Source: Plazaster borealis | Taxonomy: Eukaryota > Echinodermata > Asteroidea > Forcipulatida > Labidiasteridae | Direction of reading: 5' to 3' | NCBI GenBank assembly: GCA_021014325.1 | Contig: CM037467.1 | Coordinates: 7,950,273 to 8,014,272 of the forward strand | Length of the DNA stretch: 64,000 nt | Shown here: positions 11,427 to 26,820 of the stretch, piece after piece | Layout: every line of letters starts with the position of its first letter | Position numbering within the stretch: position 1 is the stretch's first letter | The notes under the pieces: generated by a model | Database searches by the model: none | What the model saw: only the letters and a program-made list of their open reading frames with translations | Told to the model about the DNA's origin: nothing | Made by a program: the position numbers and the translations under genes

Positions 11427-13106
11427 AAATGAATGCGCTGTGGATCACCTCGGGAGTCGTAGTTTTAACCATAGCACTCGGATATCTTTAAAAAATAGCA
11501 CAGGGTGCGCGGTATTCGAAAAGCTAGTGCAGCCAGTCCTAAAGCGCAGAGCGCAGAACACTGGGTACATCGATGCTGGCGCGCGGTATTTGAAACGCTC
11601 ATCATGCAGCTACCTATTAAATACTGTTGAAAGTAGCATGATGGATAAATTGTAGGCCTGCTGCAGTGCTGGAAATGATGGCCATACAGTATAGGCCAGT
11701 CATGATCCAAACCCAGACTTGAGTTCACCTCTTAGTGAACACCTATCATTTAAGTTAGTGCAGTGATTTATCCCGCAACAAAAATGAATATTATTCAGCG
11801 ACACAAAAGTCATCATATTCGTGTAGGTCTATGTGTAGGCCCAAGGGTAAAAGTAAACAAATGCATAGGGCCTAGTAAGTAGAATTGTTTCATTCAATAG
11901 TGTATTTTCAGGGCATGTCTTAGAATGGAAACATTTTATGGTCGCTCGTTTTTAAACATTTTAGACATAAATGCACAAAGTAGTTCATACGCAAAGCAAA
12001 GAAAGTGCAAACATGCTCAATTGAAAAAATTGGGATTACAAACAAATAATTTTTATTGGACATTTTTTTTAACCATAAATGTTTGACTTGGACACAGAAT
12101 CGTAAGAAAATGACAATAGTGTATTTTCAGGGAATGTCTTAGAATGGTAAAATACTAATTATGGTCGCCCGTTTTTAATCATTTTAGACATTACAAAAAA
12201 AGGAATTCATATGCAAAGCAAAGAAAGGGTAAAAATGCTCAGTTGAAACAATTGGGATCAAAAAATAAAATAAAAATGTCCGAACCATATTATGTTTGAA
12301 AATAATCAAGTTGGACACAGAATCTAATGAAAATGACAAACAAATGGAAACCATTGATGGGTTCAACAATGTTACTACCTTTTAATTTAATCACTTTTCC
12401 AAACTACATTATGTGAGTTATTTGCAAAATTTAGTGTAAGGAATACACACAATTACTATCACAGTCCAAGTATGTTAAAAAGAAATACTGGGGACACTTT
12501 GTTTGTCTTAACATACAATTGGTATTTTTTACTATATGGTATTTTTTCTGCTTGATGATCTTACACAAATAAAAACAAGAGCATTACAATTATATTATTC
12601 CAAAGGATTACATATTATATTTGAGAAACAGGATCAACTTCAGTCAACTTGTAAGGAGAATGAGGTGTATTGGAAACCCCAAGGGAATTGGTAGGTTTTG
12701 GCATACTGTTATAAATTCACACACAACTCACACATCGGTTGATGGTATTTTTTTGTTTACTCCGTATGTTGTTAAAACATTGTTCAAACCATAGAGGTAT
12801 ATGACTAGAGCGCTAACTTCCCTTGCGTTTTGAAGCCATGTGGAAACAACAACAAATATGTGCTTGTATAATGGTGACTCCTGAATGATTATTGAGTTCA
12901 TCTATGGATGACATGCAAGACACCCTTAATGTCTAGCTGTTGATGCCACTATTGTCATACACAAACTAATAAGGTCAATATAGTGATTATTTGGTAGCAG
13001 TCAAACATTGTAGCAGGATTTGAATTTTGTCCTTCATACACATGAATAAATTATGACAGATTAAGGTGTTTTCTTGTGTTGAAGGTTTTTCTTCATTATT
13101 TTGTCA

Positions 13107-13268
13107 GGCCTGATGCTTCACAGAGTCAACTGCCTCCATTGCATCTGGTCATTGCCTTGGTGCCCCTTGAAACGTTCCAATAGAAATTTACAATTTCCTC
13201 GTAGAGGTGCCTTTTACAACAGAGAAAACGCCTTGGTGCCCTTGCCCTTTCAATAACGAAGCATCAGG
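13107..13268. mobile_element. MITE with CAGGCCTGATGCTTC inverted termini
   Basis: The ends CAGGCCTGATGCTTC and GAAGCATCAGGTCTG are inverted repeats enclosing about 130 bases. The same element occupies the same position in units 2 (31223-31383) and 3 (58913-59010, internally shortened), so it predates the duplications. Confidence 0.7.
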
Positions 13269-14434
13269 TCTGTAGATGTAATTTGTACAACTCTTAATGT
13301 CTACGAGGCATGTTCATTTATAAATCAAACTTTCTTTTAAGTTGTATGAAAAAAATGAAATTGGTTTAAAAATGAAATCCCACACTCTGGAAAACAACTA
13401 CCGCATGTTTCTTGTACAGAAAGGGTCCGCTACAAATCCTAACTAGCTTGGAATGCAATAACTTCATACCTGTGTATTACAATTTCAATAAGCTTCAACT
13501 TAAAAATCAATATCAACTCTTTAAATTATTGTTTTATTTGGATTAAAATGTTGCGACATGTACATGTATGTTACTGTGATGGGCAAAGAAGCTAGGAGGT
13601 AGCTCTGGTAAAACATTTCTACCGAAGTGATGTATTCCTTAGCTTTGCTTAAATCACCAGAAAGAGAACTAATACATGCTAATTGACAGCATATTGATCA
13701 TATTGGGAAACTTCTTTTGAGTTTCAAGCAAGAGATGAAGTTTTACTGTACATTCTAAGAACAAAACCAGTCTATGGAAGTTGAACCACACCAAGATTAT
13801 ATATTAAAAATGTATTCCTTGAATTCAGTTTCATTTTCTCAATATCTTTTAAATGATTTGTTTTATATTTTGCAAGTTCATGGAAGTCTTGAATCAAAAA
13901 TAACTTCAAAAAAAACAACACACAAATCTTAAATACAGAAAATAAGTCCTTAACTACATCAGACAGGTTTCACTTTTAACTGTGAAACCGCTAAATAAAC
14001 AACTAACAATGATCATCATTTTGGACCCGTCTAAATGCTGGAGTAATCTATCTTTGGATGTTCCATTACATACACCTCACCAGTGTCACATCTAAAATAA
14101 GAATTGGTTACACCACTTTGGTATGGTTATACATGTACAGGACAAAACATGCTACAAAGACGTTTTGAAATTGACAACTGTTACCTGCAATTTCCATGTG
14201 ACACAAGGTGGATGCTGTAAAATTCACAAGTATCAAGAATAATAATCTTGCAATTTTATAACAATTTTTGTGTTTACTCTTTTGTTTTGCTGAACTTCTG
14301 TTGGAATACAGAATATTTAAAAGATGGATCTTTCACCATCTCTCCCAACCCTGCCCCAATGAAAAAAAATAATAATCCGTAGGAAATACTTATCTATAAG
14401 GTGTCCGAACACTCTTGCCTAATGGAATTTATTT

Positions 14435-18192
<3,758 letters not shown>

Positions 18193-18199
18193 CTACAAG

Positions 18200-19285
18200 A
18201 AACCAGCAAATATGTCATAAGAAATCAAAAACAAGTGGAGAAAAGAAGGATTTCCTTCCCACGTTTATTGCGGTTGGAAACATTTCCAGAATTTTGATTG
18301 TTTTTCAGAGCCATCAATTTTGTGGATTGAAATAAACTAGATTTTCTGGTCATTGCTACTTTTACCTGTTTTTGAGTTTACATTTAACTTATTAACTTTA
18401 GTAACATGCTGTGTCTTTCCAGATTGTAACGCTTTCTTTGTGAATTAAAACTAGCCAAGGAAATGCAGCAGGTAAAGCTACATGTACATTTACATGGAAG
18501 TGCATGTTGGGCAAATGGTTTTCGCAAAAGCATTTTTTAATGTATTCCCTGGGTTTCTTTTTGTTTTGTTTTTGGGTTTTTTAATTGTACACAAGCAAAA
18601 CTTTTTTTTATATAGGCCTATAAAAAGATGAGTTATCATAAAAAATAGCAGTCTAGCGATTGGAAATTTTAGAGTTATCTGAATGAAGATAGATGACTGG
18701 TGCAATAATTTAGAGACGATTAGATGAGAAAAGGTGAAGAATGATGAATGATACAAGTCAGTACTCTAAAAGTATAATGAATGTTTGCACTTTACCACAA
18801 TGAATTAGCAGATCAAGTGACAGATTGTTAACTTGTTTAAGTGTTTAGTTTGTTTCAGGTTTTTTTTTTTTTTTTTTAAGTTGACCTTTCCCAAAGTAAA
18901 GACCATTCTCTTTTTATGCATCAGAGGTTTATAGTGGACCTACATGTAATTAAAATTTGTCTATTTAGCAAAGTTTTAGTTATTTTCAATTGTAAAGCTA
19001 AAGCTCAAAATGGTTCTGACACATGATTAATTCAATTTGCAACATTTAGAGTTTGTATTATACATGTACATATCAGACATAATGTACACTTAGCATCTAG
19101 GCTTGAGGAGGTTCCAGGAGTACAAGCAAGCACAATCAAGGGACTAACATAATTTTACTTAAAAAGGAGGCGTTCTATGCAGATTTTACAATGAACAACT
19201 GACTCGACAAGCACACGGTACATTTACAATGTACAGAATACTTAGTGCAATTAATGTTTTGTTATGCGTACCTCTACACTTGTCA
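18200..19285. other. Region upstream of ARF-1 (5'UTR intron or promoter side)
   Basis: No coding exon is seen. The block is collinear with 40030-41065. It holds AT-rich DNA, a T run at 18861-18878 and ACATGTAC words. No TATA box or first exon could be assigned. Confidence 0.4.
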
Positions 19286-19433
19286 ATAAACCCCTTGCAT
19301 TTGCCGCCATTGCCGAGGTCAAACAATGGAAACGTGTACGCGCCGCACACAACTCCCAGCCATTGATAAATCTTCCTTTGACCTCAGTGAGGGCTCTGTT
19401 TGGGCTTTTGACGTCATATGCAAGGGGTCTATA
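19286..19433. mobile_element. MITE with ACCCCTTGCAT termini upstream of ARF-1
   Basis: The ends ATAAACCCCTTGCAT and ATGCAAGGGGTCTAT are inverted repeats 148 bases apart, with a TGACGTCA word inside the right end. The unit 2 copy (41066-41213) occupies the same place, so it predates duplication. The family matches 3208-3363 and 25013-25326. Confidence 0.7.
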
Positions 19434-19934
19434 GGTCCTAGTCTATATCATTTTAACCCATTGAACCCACAGCAACTGCCGTGGTGCTTTGTCCTTTTGC
19501 TGCGGTGCCCTTTGCAAAGATCCAAGATGCAAATTTACACTTTCCTCAAAGACACTTCTTTGAGGAAAGTGCCCTTACCAGAGGAAACTGTTCTGCATCA
19601 AAAAAAACAGTTCAATTGAACTCGTAATCTATCTACAGCAGTGGTCTTGGCTGGGGGGAACATAGGCCTATAGTATTACATTTGTACATTAATGTACATC
19701 TTTGATTTGTTATCCTTTGGCACAAGCTACAAACTAGGATGGTGATGAAATGACACTGCCCGCTGTTTTCTTCACACCACTCCTTGCTGTCCTTGCACTA
19801 TTCATTTTTTGGCTGAATTGTTACCATGGTTTAACTTCCGAAAGTTATTAGACTTTATTTAAGATAAAGTGTGAATATTACTGCAATTGTCAGACTATAA
19901 GCCGCCCGGAATATAAGCCGCAGCACTGAAAAAT

Positions 19935-21740
19935 CTCTGGAATTTTTTTTCAGAGGACAGTGTGTATCCATCCTCCAGTCGCCGGTTTTTGGGGTACCAT
20001 AGCTTTTTCTTTGAATTAAAAAAAAAATAATAATGCCATATATATCAACTATGCCCAAATTGGCTTCCTTTGTTTATAAGAAGTATGCACACATATATTA
20101 AAACTTGATGGACATTGAAACTTTCACACCACGCATCGATCTTTGATTACTTCAATAGCGTCCAATTTGTTTTGAGTTTTACATGTTTTCAAGGCAAACA
20201 AGAAAGTATGGTGTCCCGGTGAAGCCATACATGGAAGAAACATCTGCAGTGACTACAAGTGTTCTGTGAGACTTTGTGTATGACTCTATAGCCAGCACTT
20301 GTCTTCATTTTATTCAAAATATTTTTTATTTAATTTTTAAAAATACCATGGTAATTTGCAAAACTAGAAAATAAAAAGAAATTAAAAAAAGTGTAAATAA
20401 TTCTTGGCTTTCAAATCTGATTTTTATTTAGTTTTGTGTCTTTTTATGTTTCTAAACATTTATTATAAAGCATATAAACAAACAGTGATAATTGAATCAC
20501 CAAGCAGATGGCTTCTTTAAGCCCCTGTATTTTTTTCCAAGAATGCTCGGCAGAATGTTCAGTCACATGATTTGATCATCGTGAATTGTGAATTGCGAAT
20601 TGAAAAAATGTTTGATGAAACTTTTTCGGTGGGCAATTTTGTTTTTTAAGGCCCCGACAGTATGACATGTGTTTGTACCTTGTAGAAATGCCTAAAATAC
20701 CACAACTTTTTGCAGTTACAAGTACAACTAACCAGTGGAGCCTTACATATTTCTAAGTTTTGGTCGAGACTCTCGAGGAGACTCTTTGCTTGGCAAGTCA
20801 AACCACAAAAATTGTATCTAGGGACTGTTTACATCACGCGAAGTGACGTGAAACTTATGCCTTGATTATGAGGGGCACCCCGAATACAGGACCTCCTACG
20901 ATATAACTGCATAATAACTTTAAGCCACACGGAATATAGCTGCATGTAAGAAAGTGCCTGATTTTCATTACGCACAAAAGACAGGGTTTGAACATGGGGC
21001 AATAAGCTTGAAACAGTGGTGACTCCGACTGACAACAAAATGGCCGAGTCAAAACCCTTAGGCCACGAGAATGAAAGTTATAGATTTGTGTCCGGGCATT
21101 TTTGAAATGACATTATTTTTCATTATTCATTATTTTCTCGTAGTAAGCTTCTTCAACGATGTAATTGCAATATAACAAGTGTGTATGTAGTTATTAATTC
21201 AGCGATGCGTAATACCATGTGTACTGCATGCTTATACGTACTCCAAGAACTATGAGGTTCGTTCCGCTATCGTCTCCACTACCCTCATAGGTCATCATGT
21301 ACAAAATCCTATTCCAAAATATTTTGCCCTTCACGTTGGTACGGCTAACAGCTCTTTTTAGAAATTGGATCTCGCCAAAATTAGGCTCTATGTGTTTTTT
21401 GTTTTCACAGTGAGCGTCCTTGTACATGTACTAATAGTAAAATGCGTAAATATAACCTTTTACCGTTGTTTGATGATTTGAAACTTGAAAATTTGTGATG
21501 CAGAGTCTTTTTTGTGAAAATAATGACATTTTGTGAAAATAATGACATTTTTCGGCGGTAGCTTTCAGAGCATGCGGGCGGTGGATGCAAATCTATCATT
21601 TTCATTCTCATGGCCTTACCCGAGTTTTTGTTGTATTGTAATGTAGTCTGCTGGGCGAGGGAAACAAATGTACTATTTAATAGTACTAACTAAACCTAAA
21701 CAGCAAAATCTTTTAAAATAGAATTAGTGTAAACAGCTGA
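19935..21740. other. Intergenic, no gene seen
   Basis: This is AT-rich unique-looking DNA. Contents noted: an ATAAGCCGCCCGGAATATAA tract near 19900-19925, a GTGAATTGTGAATTGCGAAT run at 20581-20600, and a TTTGTGAAAATAATGACAT tandem pair at 21510-21550. Open frames are short and show no recognised domain. Confidence 0.45.
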
Positions 21741-21746
21741 GCGACT

Positions 21747-22040
21747 GTAATCAGAGTGTATCTGAAAACAAGTTTGAAGCTGACAGGAACCATCGTGGAT
21801 ACATGTTTTTCACGGAAAAAAATGTTTTTTCAAAATAGTCAACCTCCGTCCGTAGAACTGGCCGACGTGATGCTATTGCGCTTGCGCAATGACATTGGAC
21901 CGCACCATTACACTACAGGTAAGTGCAAGACGGAGAAAGTTGACTATTTTTTACGAAAAAAACATTTTTTCCCGTGAAAAATATGTATGCACGATGGTTC
22001 CAGTCAGTTTTAAACGTGTTTCCAGATACACTCTGATTAC
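21747..22040. mobile_element. MITE with about 105-base terminal inverted repeats
   Basis: The left end GTAATCAGAGTGTATCTG and the right end CAGATACACTCTGATTAC begin long imperfect inverted arms. The arms share AGGAACCATCGT/ACGATGGTTCC and GAAAAAAATGTTTTTT-type tracts. The centre holds GCGCTTGCGCAATG. There is no protein-coding content. Confidence 0.8.
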
Positions 22041-22070
22041 AACCATTGTATTTGATGGTATTTTAAACTT

Positions 22071-22124
22071 GTTGTCTTGAGTTGTCTTGAGTTGTCGTGG
22101 AGTTGTCTTGAGTTGTCGTGAAAT
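22071..22124 (+). repeat. Short tandem repeat of GTTGTCTTGA
   Basis: Five near-copies of GTTGTCTTGA/GTTGTCGTGA lie in tandem immediately right of the MITE. Confidence 0.7.
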
Positions 22125-22259
22125 GGGCCTGTCATTGCCTGTTGACGCTAATTAGTACGACCCAGAATTAGAAACAAAGGGAAATTTCACCGTACTGTGT
22201 AACAACAAACCATATTATTTTTATAGACTATAGACGATAGTCGAGCAAGCCTAACCACT

Positions 22260-22460
22260 AACTACACTACGTAACGTACATGTATGCAGTCTACAGACAT
22301 TGTACATGATAAACATGTACATGAACATTGTACATGTACACACATATGTACATGCAAGTACCTACTGTACTACTGTAGCGTGCACCACCACAGTACAGTA
22401 CATGTACATGGTGTAAACTGTAATACATGATCATGATGTACTGTACATGTATATACAACA
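22260..22460. repeat. ACATGTAC-rich palindromic tract
   Basis: There are dense overlapping GTACATGTAC, CATGATCATG and ACTGTACTAC words. This simple-sequence signature is scattered across the window (for example 7860-7930, 26820-26940, 57260-57320) and is strongest here. Confidence 0.6.
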
Positions 22461-22607
22461 TGCACATGCTCTAGTGATTGGGGGTAGCTGGTTCCATATT
22501 CTCTTAATTCTTTAATTGGGTAATATTATCTCACACATTCAAATTCCTTAACATCTAAAGCAATGTTTTCTTCATGTCATTGTTTGCAACTATTTACCTT
22601 GCTTGTT

Positions 22608-22760
22608 GTTGTATCGATATTTTCTTTCCAGTTTGGGGGAAGATCACCATTCAATCTTGCAATGCTTCGTAATACGGACGTGTCATCATATAGAAAGATG
22701 TAAGGTAAATAGCGCCACCAATTGTAGTCTTTCGTCAAGGCCTTCGTGGCTTCGGGGTGC
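22608..22760 (-). pseudogene. Exon-like segment E2 with splice donor; product unknown
   Basis: The minus strand reads an open frame containing NWWRYLPYIFLYDD and SIARLNGDLPPNWKENIDTT. It ends at AGCAAG followed by GTAAAT, a plausible 5' splice site. It aligns by nucleotide with E1 (10431-10640) and E3 (43611-43765). E3 carries the same PNLKEN-DTTSK ending in frame; E1 has lost one base. No domain is recognised. The adjacent foldback element (22805-22975) provides its upstream sequence. Confidence 0.35.
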
Positions 22761-22804
22761 ACCCATAGATATGGGTGCGCAGCACACAGCCTCGCTACCA
22801 TAGC

Positions 22805-22975
22805 TTTTTATTTGTCAAGGCCTTCGTGGCTTCGACAGACAGCTTCGTAAACAGCTGAGCGACTGGAACGGAGAGATCACGCACGCAAGTCGAGTGGCGT
22901 GGTCTTCGTTTGCTTGTGATCGCGGCTCTACACACGAAGCTGTCCAAGCCACAAAGGCCTTGACAAAAGGCTACG
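22805..22975. mobile_element. Foldback element with GTCAAGGCCTTCGTGGCTTC ends
   Basis: The left arm TTTGTCAAGGCCTTCGTGGC and the right arm GCCACAAAGGCCTTGACAAA, each continuing into ACAGCTTCGT/ACGAAGCTGT, are inverted. A second half-copy lies at 22728-22752. Related sequence flanks E3 (43740-43770 and 44050-44200). Confidence 0.65.
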
Positions 22976-23188
22976 CTACCATGGGCAGCGCGCCGTATCG
23001 ATACCTCTCGTCGCTAAACCCCTGGTAGTCTTGGTTAAAGACCTTCTCGTGTTGATTTGTCACAAGTGTCCACACGAGAGGGCGCTATCATCCACCGCCT
23101 TGCTCAAGGCGACTCGCACTTTTCACTCCGAAAAAGACGGCGTAACCCCACACGTTCATGTACTACACTATAGGTAATGCGTGTATCA

Positions 23189-23334
23189 CATAGTCTTGGT
23201 TCCAAGACGCTTGTGTAGTCACGAAAACCTAATCGCTATCTAATAGAATCACCGTAGAAAGGACCACCACCACCCACGAACCCCTCGCCAGAGGCGTGAC
23301 TACACAACTGGAGCGTCTTGGAACCAAGACTATG
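23189..23334. mobile_element. Hairpin MITE with CATAGTCTTGGTTCCAAGAC ends
   Basis: The left end CATAGTCTTGGTTCCAAGAC and the right end GTCTTGGAACCAAGACTATG are inverted repeats. The arms run on through GTGTAGTCACG/CGTGACTACAC. Total length is 146 bases. TAGTCTTGG also recurs near 23026, 26445 and 44221. Confidence 0.75.
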
Positions 23335-23349
23335 TATCACACTGAGAAC

Positions 23350-25000
23350 GGGGTGCGATCAGAGTGCGTGCGCGGATGGACCCCACGCACGTACGTGGGG
23401 TCCATCAACACTCGTATTGCATGCTGTCCGCATTTATACGGAGGACGTCAAGCCGACCGCCTTGTCGGGGTCTGTAACGGGTTGAATGTGTTTCTTTATA
23501 TTTTCGTCAATTTCTGGACGAAATTGGGTGGGGGGAGGGGGGGGGGGCCTCGGATATGCTGGTAGGCAGATCATGAATATTTAAATCTTGTGTCGTGTAC
23601 GGGTCGTCATTTGTAGGTGCCAGATTATTTGCATGTTATTACCCACAAACCTTAGTTTCTAGTAGATTGTTTCTCACCGTGTAGAGTTTTAAACCAATTT
23701 TCTTTAAATTATGGTTGCCTAAAACAAAAACGTTTTGATTAAATTTAAACAATGTGTTGGGAGATGGGGTCACCTAAGCAAAATACATTACGACTCATTT
23801 ATTTTGTTCAGCTTGTTCGTTATATCATATTCATTTCCCGCGGTTCGAAGAATAGCGAAAACTACCTTCTCGCCAGGAACTACTATAAATGAATAAAATG
23901 TATTCTATAGAGCTTGACGATGGGCCGGGTTTAAGGCTTAAGTTTTGGATTTAAAAATTCTCTGTAGATTAATTGCTTACCTTTTGTTTATAACAGTATT
24001 TAAATTAGTCCTTGTTTGTTGAAGGTTAACAGGAACAGTGCATGAATGATTTAATAACGAGGATTTATTTGAGATTCTTTCACAAGTAAAATGGAGTTTA
24101 GTGGAGTTAAAGGAAAAGTATACCTTTGGTTTTTGAAATCATTCGATTGTTTTAATCCTATATAAATGTAGATATATACAATAAAACTAACCTGTGAAAA
24201 AATCATTTCAAAAGTTGGTTCGCGTTTTTTAGATATCACCGAAAATCCTGAGCGATAATGTCAACGCAGGAAGAATAACCCTATATTGGAATACACAATC
24301 GGAGAAACTTTTTGCAGTAACTTTTCTCAAATTTTAAATTTCGGGGGATACAAACTAATATCTTTTTCGATAACCACATTACTTCGAAGTGAAATGTTTC
24401 TCAAAATGCTTCATACAATCGAAAGTTGCTGTACTTCTAACCATCTAACCAAGTAAGTTTTTTATTGCCATTAATTGTAATAGTGACATTGTTGAACCTT
24501 TGCTCTATGTTTGAACAGACATCGTTCGCGTTCCACACTATGTATAGACCAATCCGACGCGCACCGGGCGCGCAAGTGTTGAGCACCGCGCGCCACTGCT
24601 GCGGTGTACATGTGCCTAGTTTTGTGCACAAAGACATGAGGAAATCATGTTCCTTTTCACTCTTTATGGAAATGAAATGTTTTCCTCAACGACTTACACG
24701 ATTTCCTTTCCAGGACATCATGATATACTAATGTAGATCACTGACCACAGATAATTATTTGCAACTAAATAGAAACCGAATCATCTTGAAAACGGTGCTT
24801 GTTAGGTGAGTTAGGGGAAAAAGACGCGGAAACTGCATAATAGTCGACATCGGCAGAGTATTTTGTCAGAATTTCAGTATTTTACTCTGTGCTTAATTTA
24901 AAAAAATTATCAAGAATGTAGTAAATTGTCATATCATGCAGCCACGATTTTCTCGTGTCTTTGTGCACAAAATTAGGCACAAGTACACCGCAGCAGTGGC
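23350..25000. other. Intergenic, repeat fragments only
   Basis: It contains an ACGCACGTACGTGGGGTCC palindrome (23382-23402), a G run at 23530-23547, and a diverged copy (about 24095-24500) of the 33071-33461 element lacking clear termini. No supported coding exon. Confidence 0.45.
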
Positions 25001-25012
25001 GCGCGGCGCGTG

Positions 25013-25326
25013 GTGTATAGACCCCTTGCACAACGCGCAGCATACTCACATGCGCCTATCCTGTCCGCCATTTTGGGTGTCAAAATCGTATACAAACATG
25101 CACAAAAGAGAGTTGACACCCAAAATGACGCGCATTGTTCGGAGGCGCGTTCCGCGTTGTGTAAGGGGGGGGGGGGCTATAGAAATCAATAGGTCCCCCT
25201 TACATAACGCGAAACGCTACAGGTACGCTGAGGTCACGCGCACGTTTTTCCGCACAGAGAACAGCTATCGTCCAATGATCTGCCTCCTTTTTGAGAGTGT
25301 GACGTCATATACAATGGGTCTATATG
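25013..25326 (+). mobile_element. MITE with TATAGACCCCTTGCAC ends, long form
   Basis: The left end TATAGACCCCTTGCAC and the right end ATACAATGGGTCTATAT are inverted. The interior holds GGTGTCAAAATCGT/TTGACACCC arms, a G run at 25165-25177 and TGACGTCA. An opposite-orientation copy is at 30113-30419. Short open frames inside are composition effects of the repeat. Confidence 0.75.
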
Positions 25327-25454
25327 AGCAGTAAATAGGTTGGCTACAGTACTTGAGTAAAATTGTATTACATTTATATGCACTTTGACCTTTCAATAGA
25401 GAAACTGCATGTAGGCCTATGCACAGGGCGCGAGGTATTTGAAACGCTCATTAA

Positions 25455-25828
25455 AGGGAACGTTGCCTTGGATCGGACGAGTTGGTCAACAAAAAGCGTT
25501 TGTAACCGTTTGTTATAAAATGCATAAATTATGGTTAGAAAGACGTTATAAAAGTAGAAAACAATGATCCACACAAAAAATATGCTTCGAAATTGCGTGG
25601 TTTTCCTTTTACTTTGTGAACTAACACGGTCGGCCATTTTGTGGAGTCAAAATTTTATGGCCGACCGTGTTTGTTCACGATGTAAAAGGAAAACCACGCG
25701 ATTTCGAGACACAGTTGTGTGGACCATTGTATTCTACTTTTAAAACATCTCTCTAACCATATGTTATAACAAACGGTTACAAATGCTTTTGATAGACCAA
25801 CTCGCCCGATCCAAGGCAACGTGTCCAT
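25455..25828. mobile_element. TTAA-flanked MITE with ACGTTGCCTTGGATCGG ends
   Basis: TTAA at 25451-25454 and 25829-25832 flanks inverted ends containing ACGTTGCCTTGGATCGG, followed by long arms (GTTTGTAACCGTTTGTTATA and its inverse). It splits sequence that is continuous in unit 1 (GAAACGCTCAT ... GTTGAAAGTAGCATG). It is therefore specific to unit 2. TTAA target choice resembles piggyBac-type elements. Confidence 0.8.
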
Positions 25829-26479
25829 TTAAACTCTCAGTGTTGAAAGTAGCATGCGAACAGTATACATGACCAAACACAGTCTTGAGTTCATCTCTCT
25901 TTGTGAACACCTTTCAGTTAGGCCTACATATAAGATGCAGTAAATTATCCCGCTACAGAAAATTAATTATTGCTACACAAAAGTCATCACTCGTGTGTAA
26001 GCCCAATGGTAAAAGTAAACAAATATATGGTAGAATTGTTTCATAGTTTTTTTCAGGGCATGTCGGATGGTAGAATGATAAGGCATATTATAATTTAGCT
26101 TGAATAATTTCAGAATCAATTGCTAATTGAATTGATAATGCGATGAAGAAGCCAAGGTGGTCAAACCAGAGTTCATGCGATGTTAAAACAGCGAGCACTG
26201 CACACAATGTTATGCTCGTGTCGACGACCTCATGAGCTTTCACATCTTGCTTGTCTTGCAAGCTTGTCATTTAGTCACTGATATGAATAATACATAACTT
26301 GATGCTTCATCACCATAACTTGCCCACGCCCTCTAAAACAAAACTACCCAAGACGTTACTATAGACAGTCGTAAACCGCGATGAATTCAAGAAGAAAAGT
26401 GCGCCCTCTGTCGGGTTATCACGAGTATGAGATAGTGACGTCTTGGACCAAGACTAATCAGATTGTAGAATCACTTTAC

Positions 26480-26820
26480 ATCTTTGGAACACCCGCCACG
26501 TTTTTTTCGGGGGTGCCTTAAAAAAATCAAAAACATATTTTTTTATCATCCCCTCCACTTTCAATGTATTTTGGCAACAGTTTTTCCTTCCCTTTGGCAA
26601 AACATTATTTAAATCGACAGGCCCACGTGGTGATAGGGGTGAGGAGAGAGGTCAAGAACCCCCTTTGGTAACGCCTACGTGTTTCTTTAAGCAGAGTTCA
26701 TGTGAAATGCCTACTCACCCTATTAATTAACAGAAGCTTATTTTTATTAGTCTCTGAATACAAAGGTTGTGAACCTGTGTAGCGTACCAGTCATTTTTCA
26801 CTCATGCACTGCAGTGCAAA
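26480..26820. repeat. Dispersed repeat shared with ARF-3 intron 1
   Basis: Blocks CAACAGTTTTTCCTTCC, ATTTAAATCGACAGGCCCA, GGTGATAGGGGTGAG, TCATGTGAAATGCCTA and AGTCATTTTTCACT recur in the same order at 53505-54060. No inverted termini or coding frame were found. Confidence 0.6.

Noticed and set aside
11206..11655. A 149-codon Arg/Val/Ser-rich open frame
   Set aside because: It is created by the CGTCG minisatellite and runs on into non-coding sequence of the duplicated unit. No domain, and no counterpart in units 2 or 3.
14428..14433. AATAAA (minus strand) two bases after the ARF-1 stop as the polyadenylation signal
   Set aside because: It would leave a 3'UTR of only about 20 bases. The word is frequent in this AT-rich DNA, so no polyA site is called.
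24936..25334. A 132-codon open frame
   Set aside because: It coincides with the TAGACCC MITE, and the same frame pattern recurs inverted in the 30.1 kb copy. It is repeat-derived.
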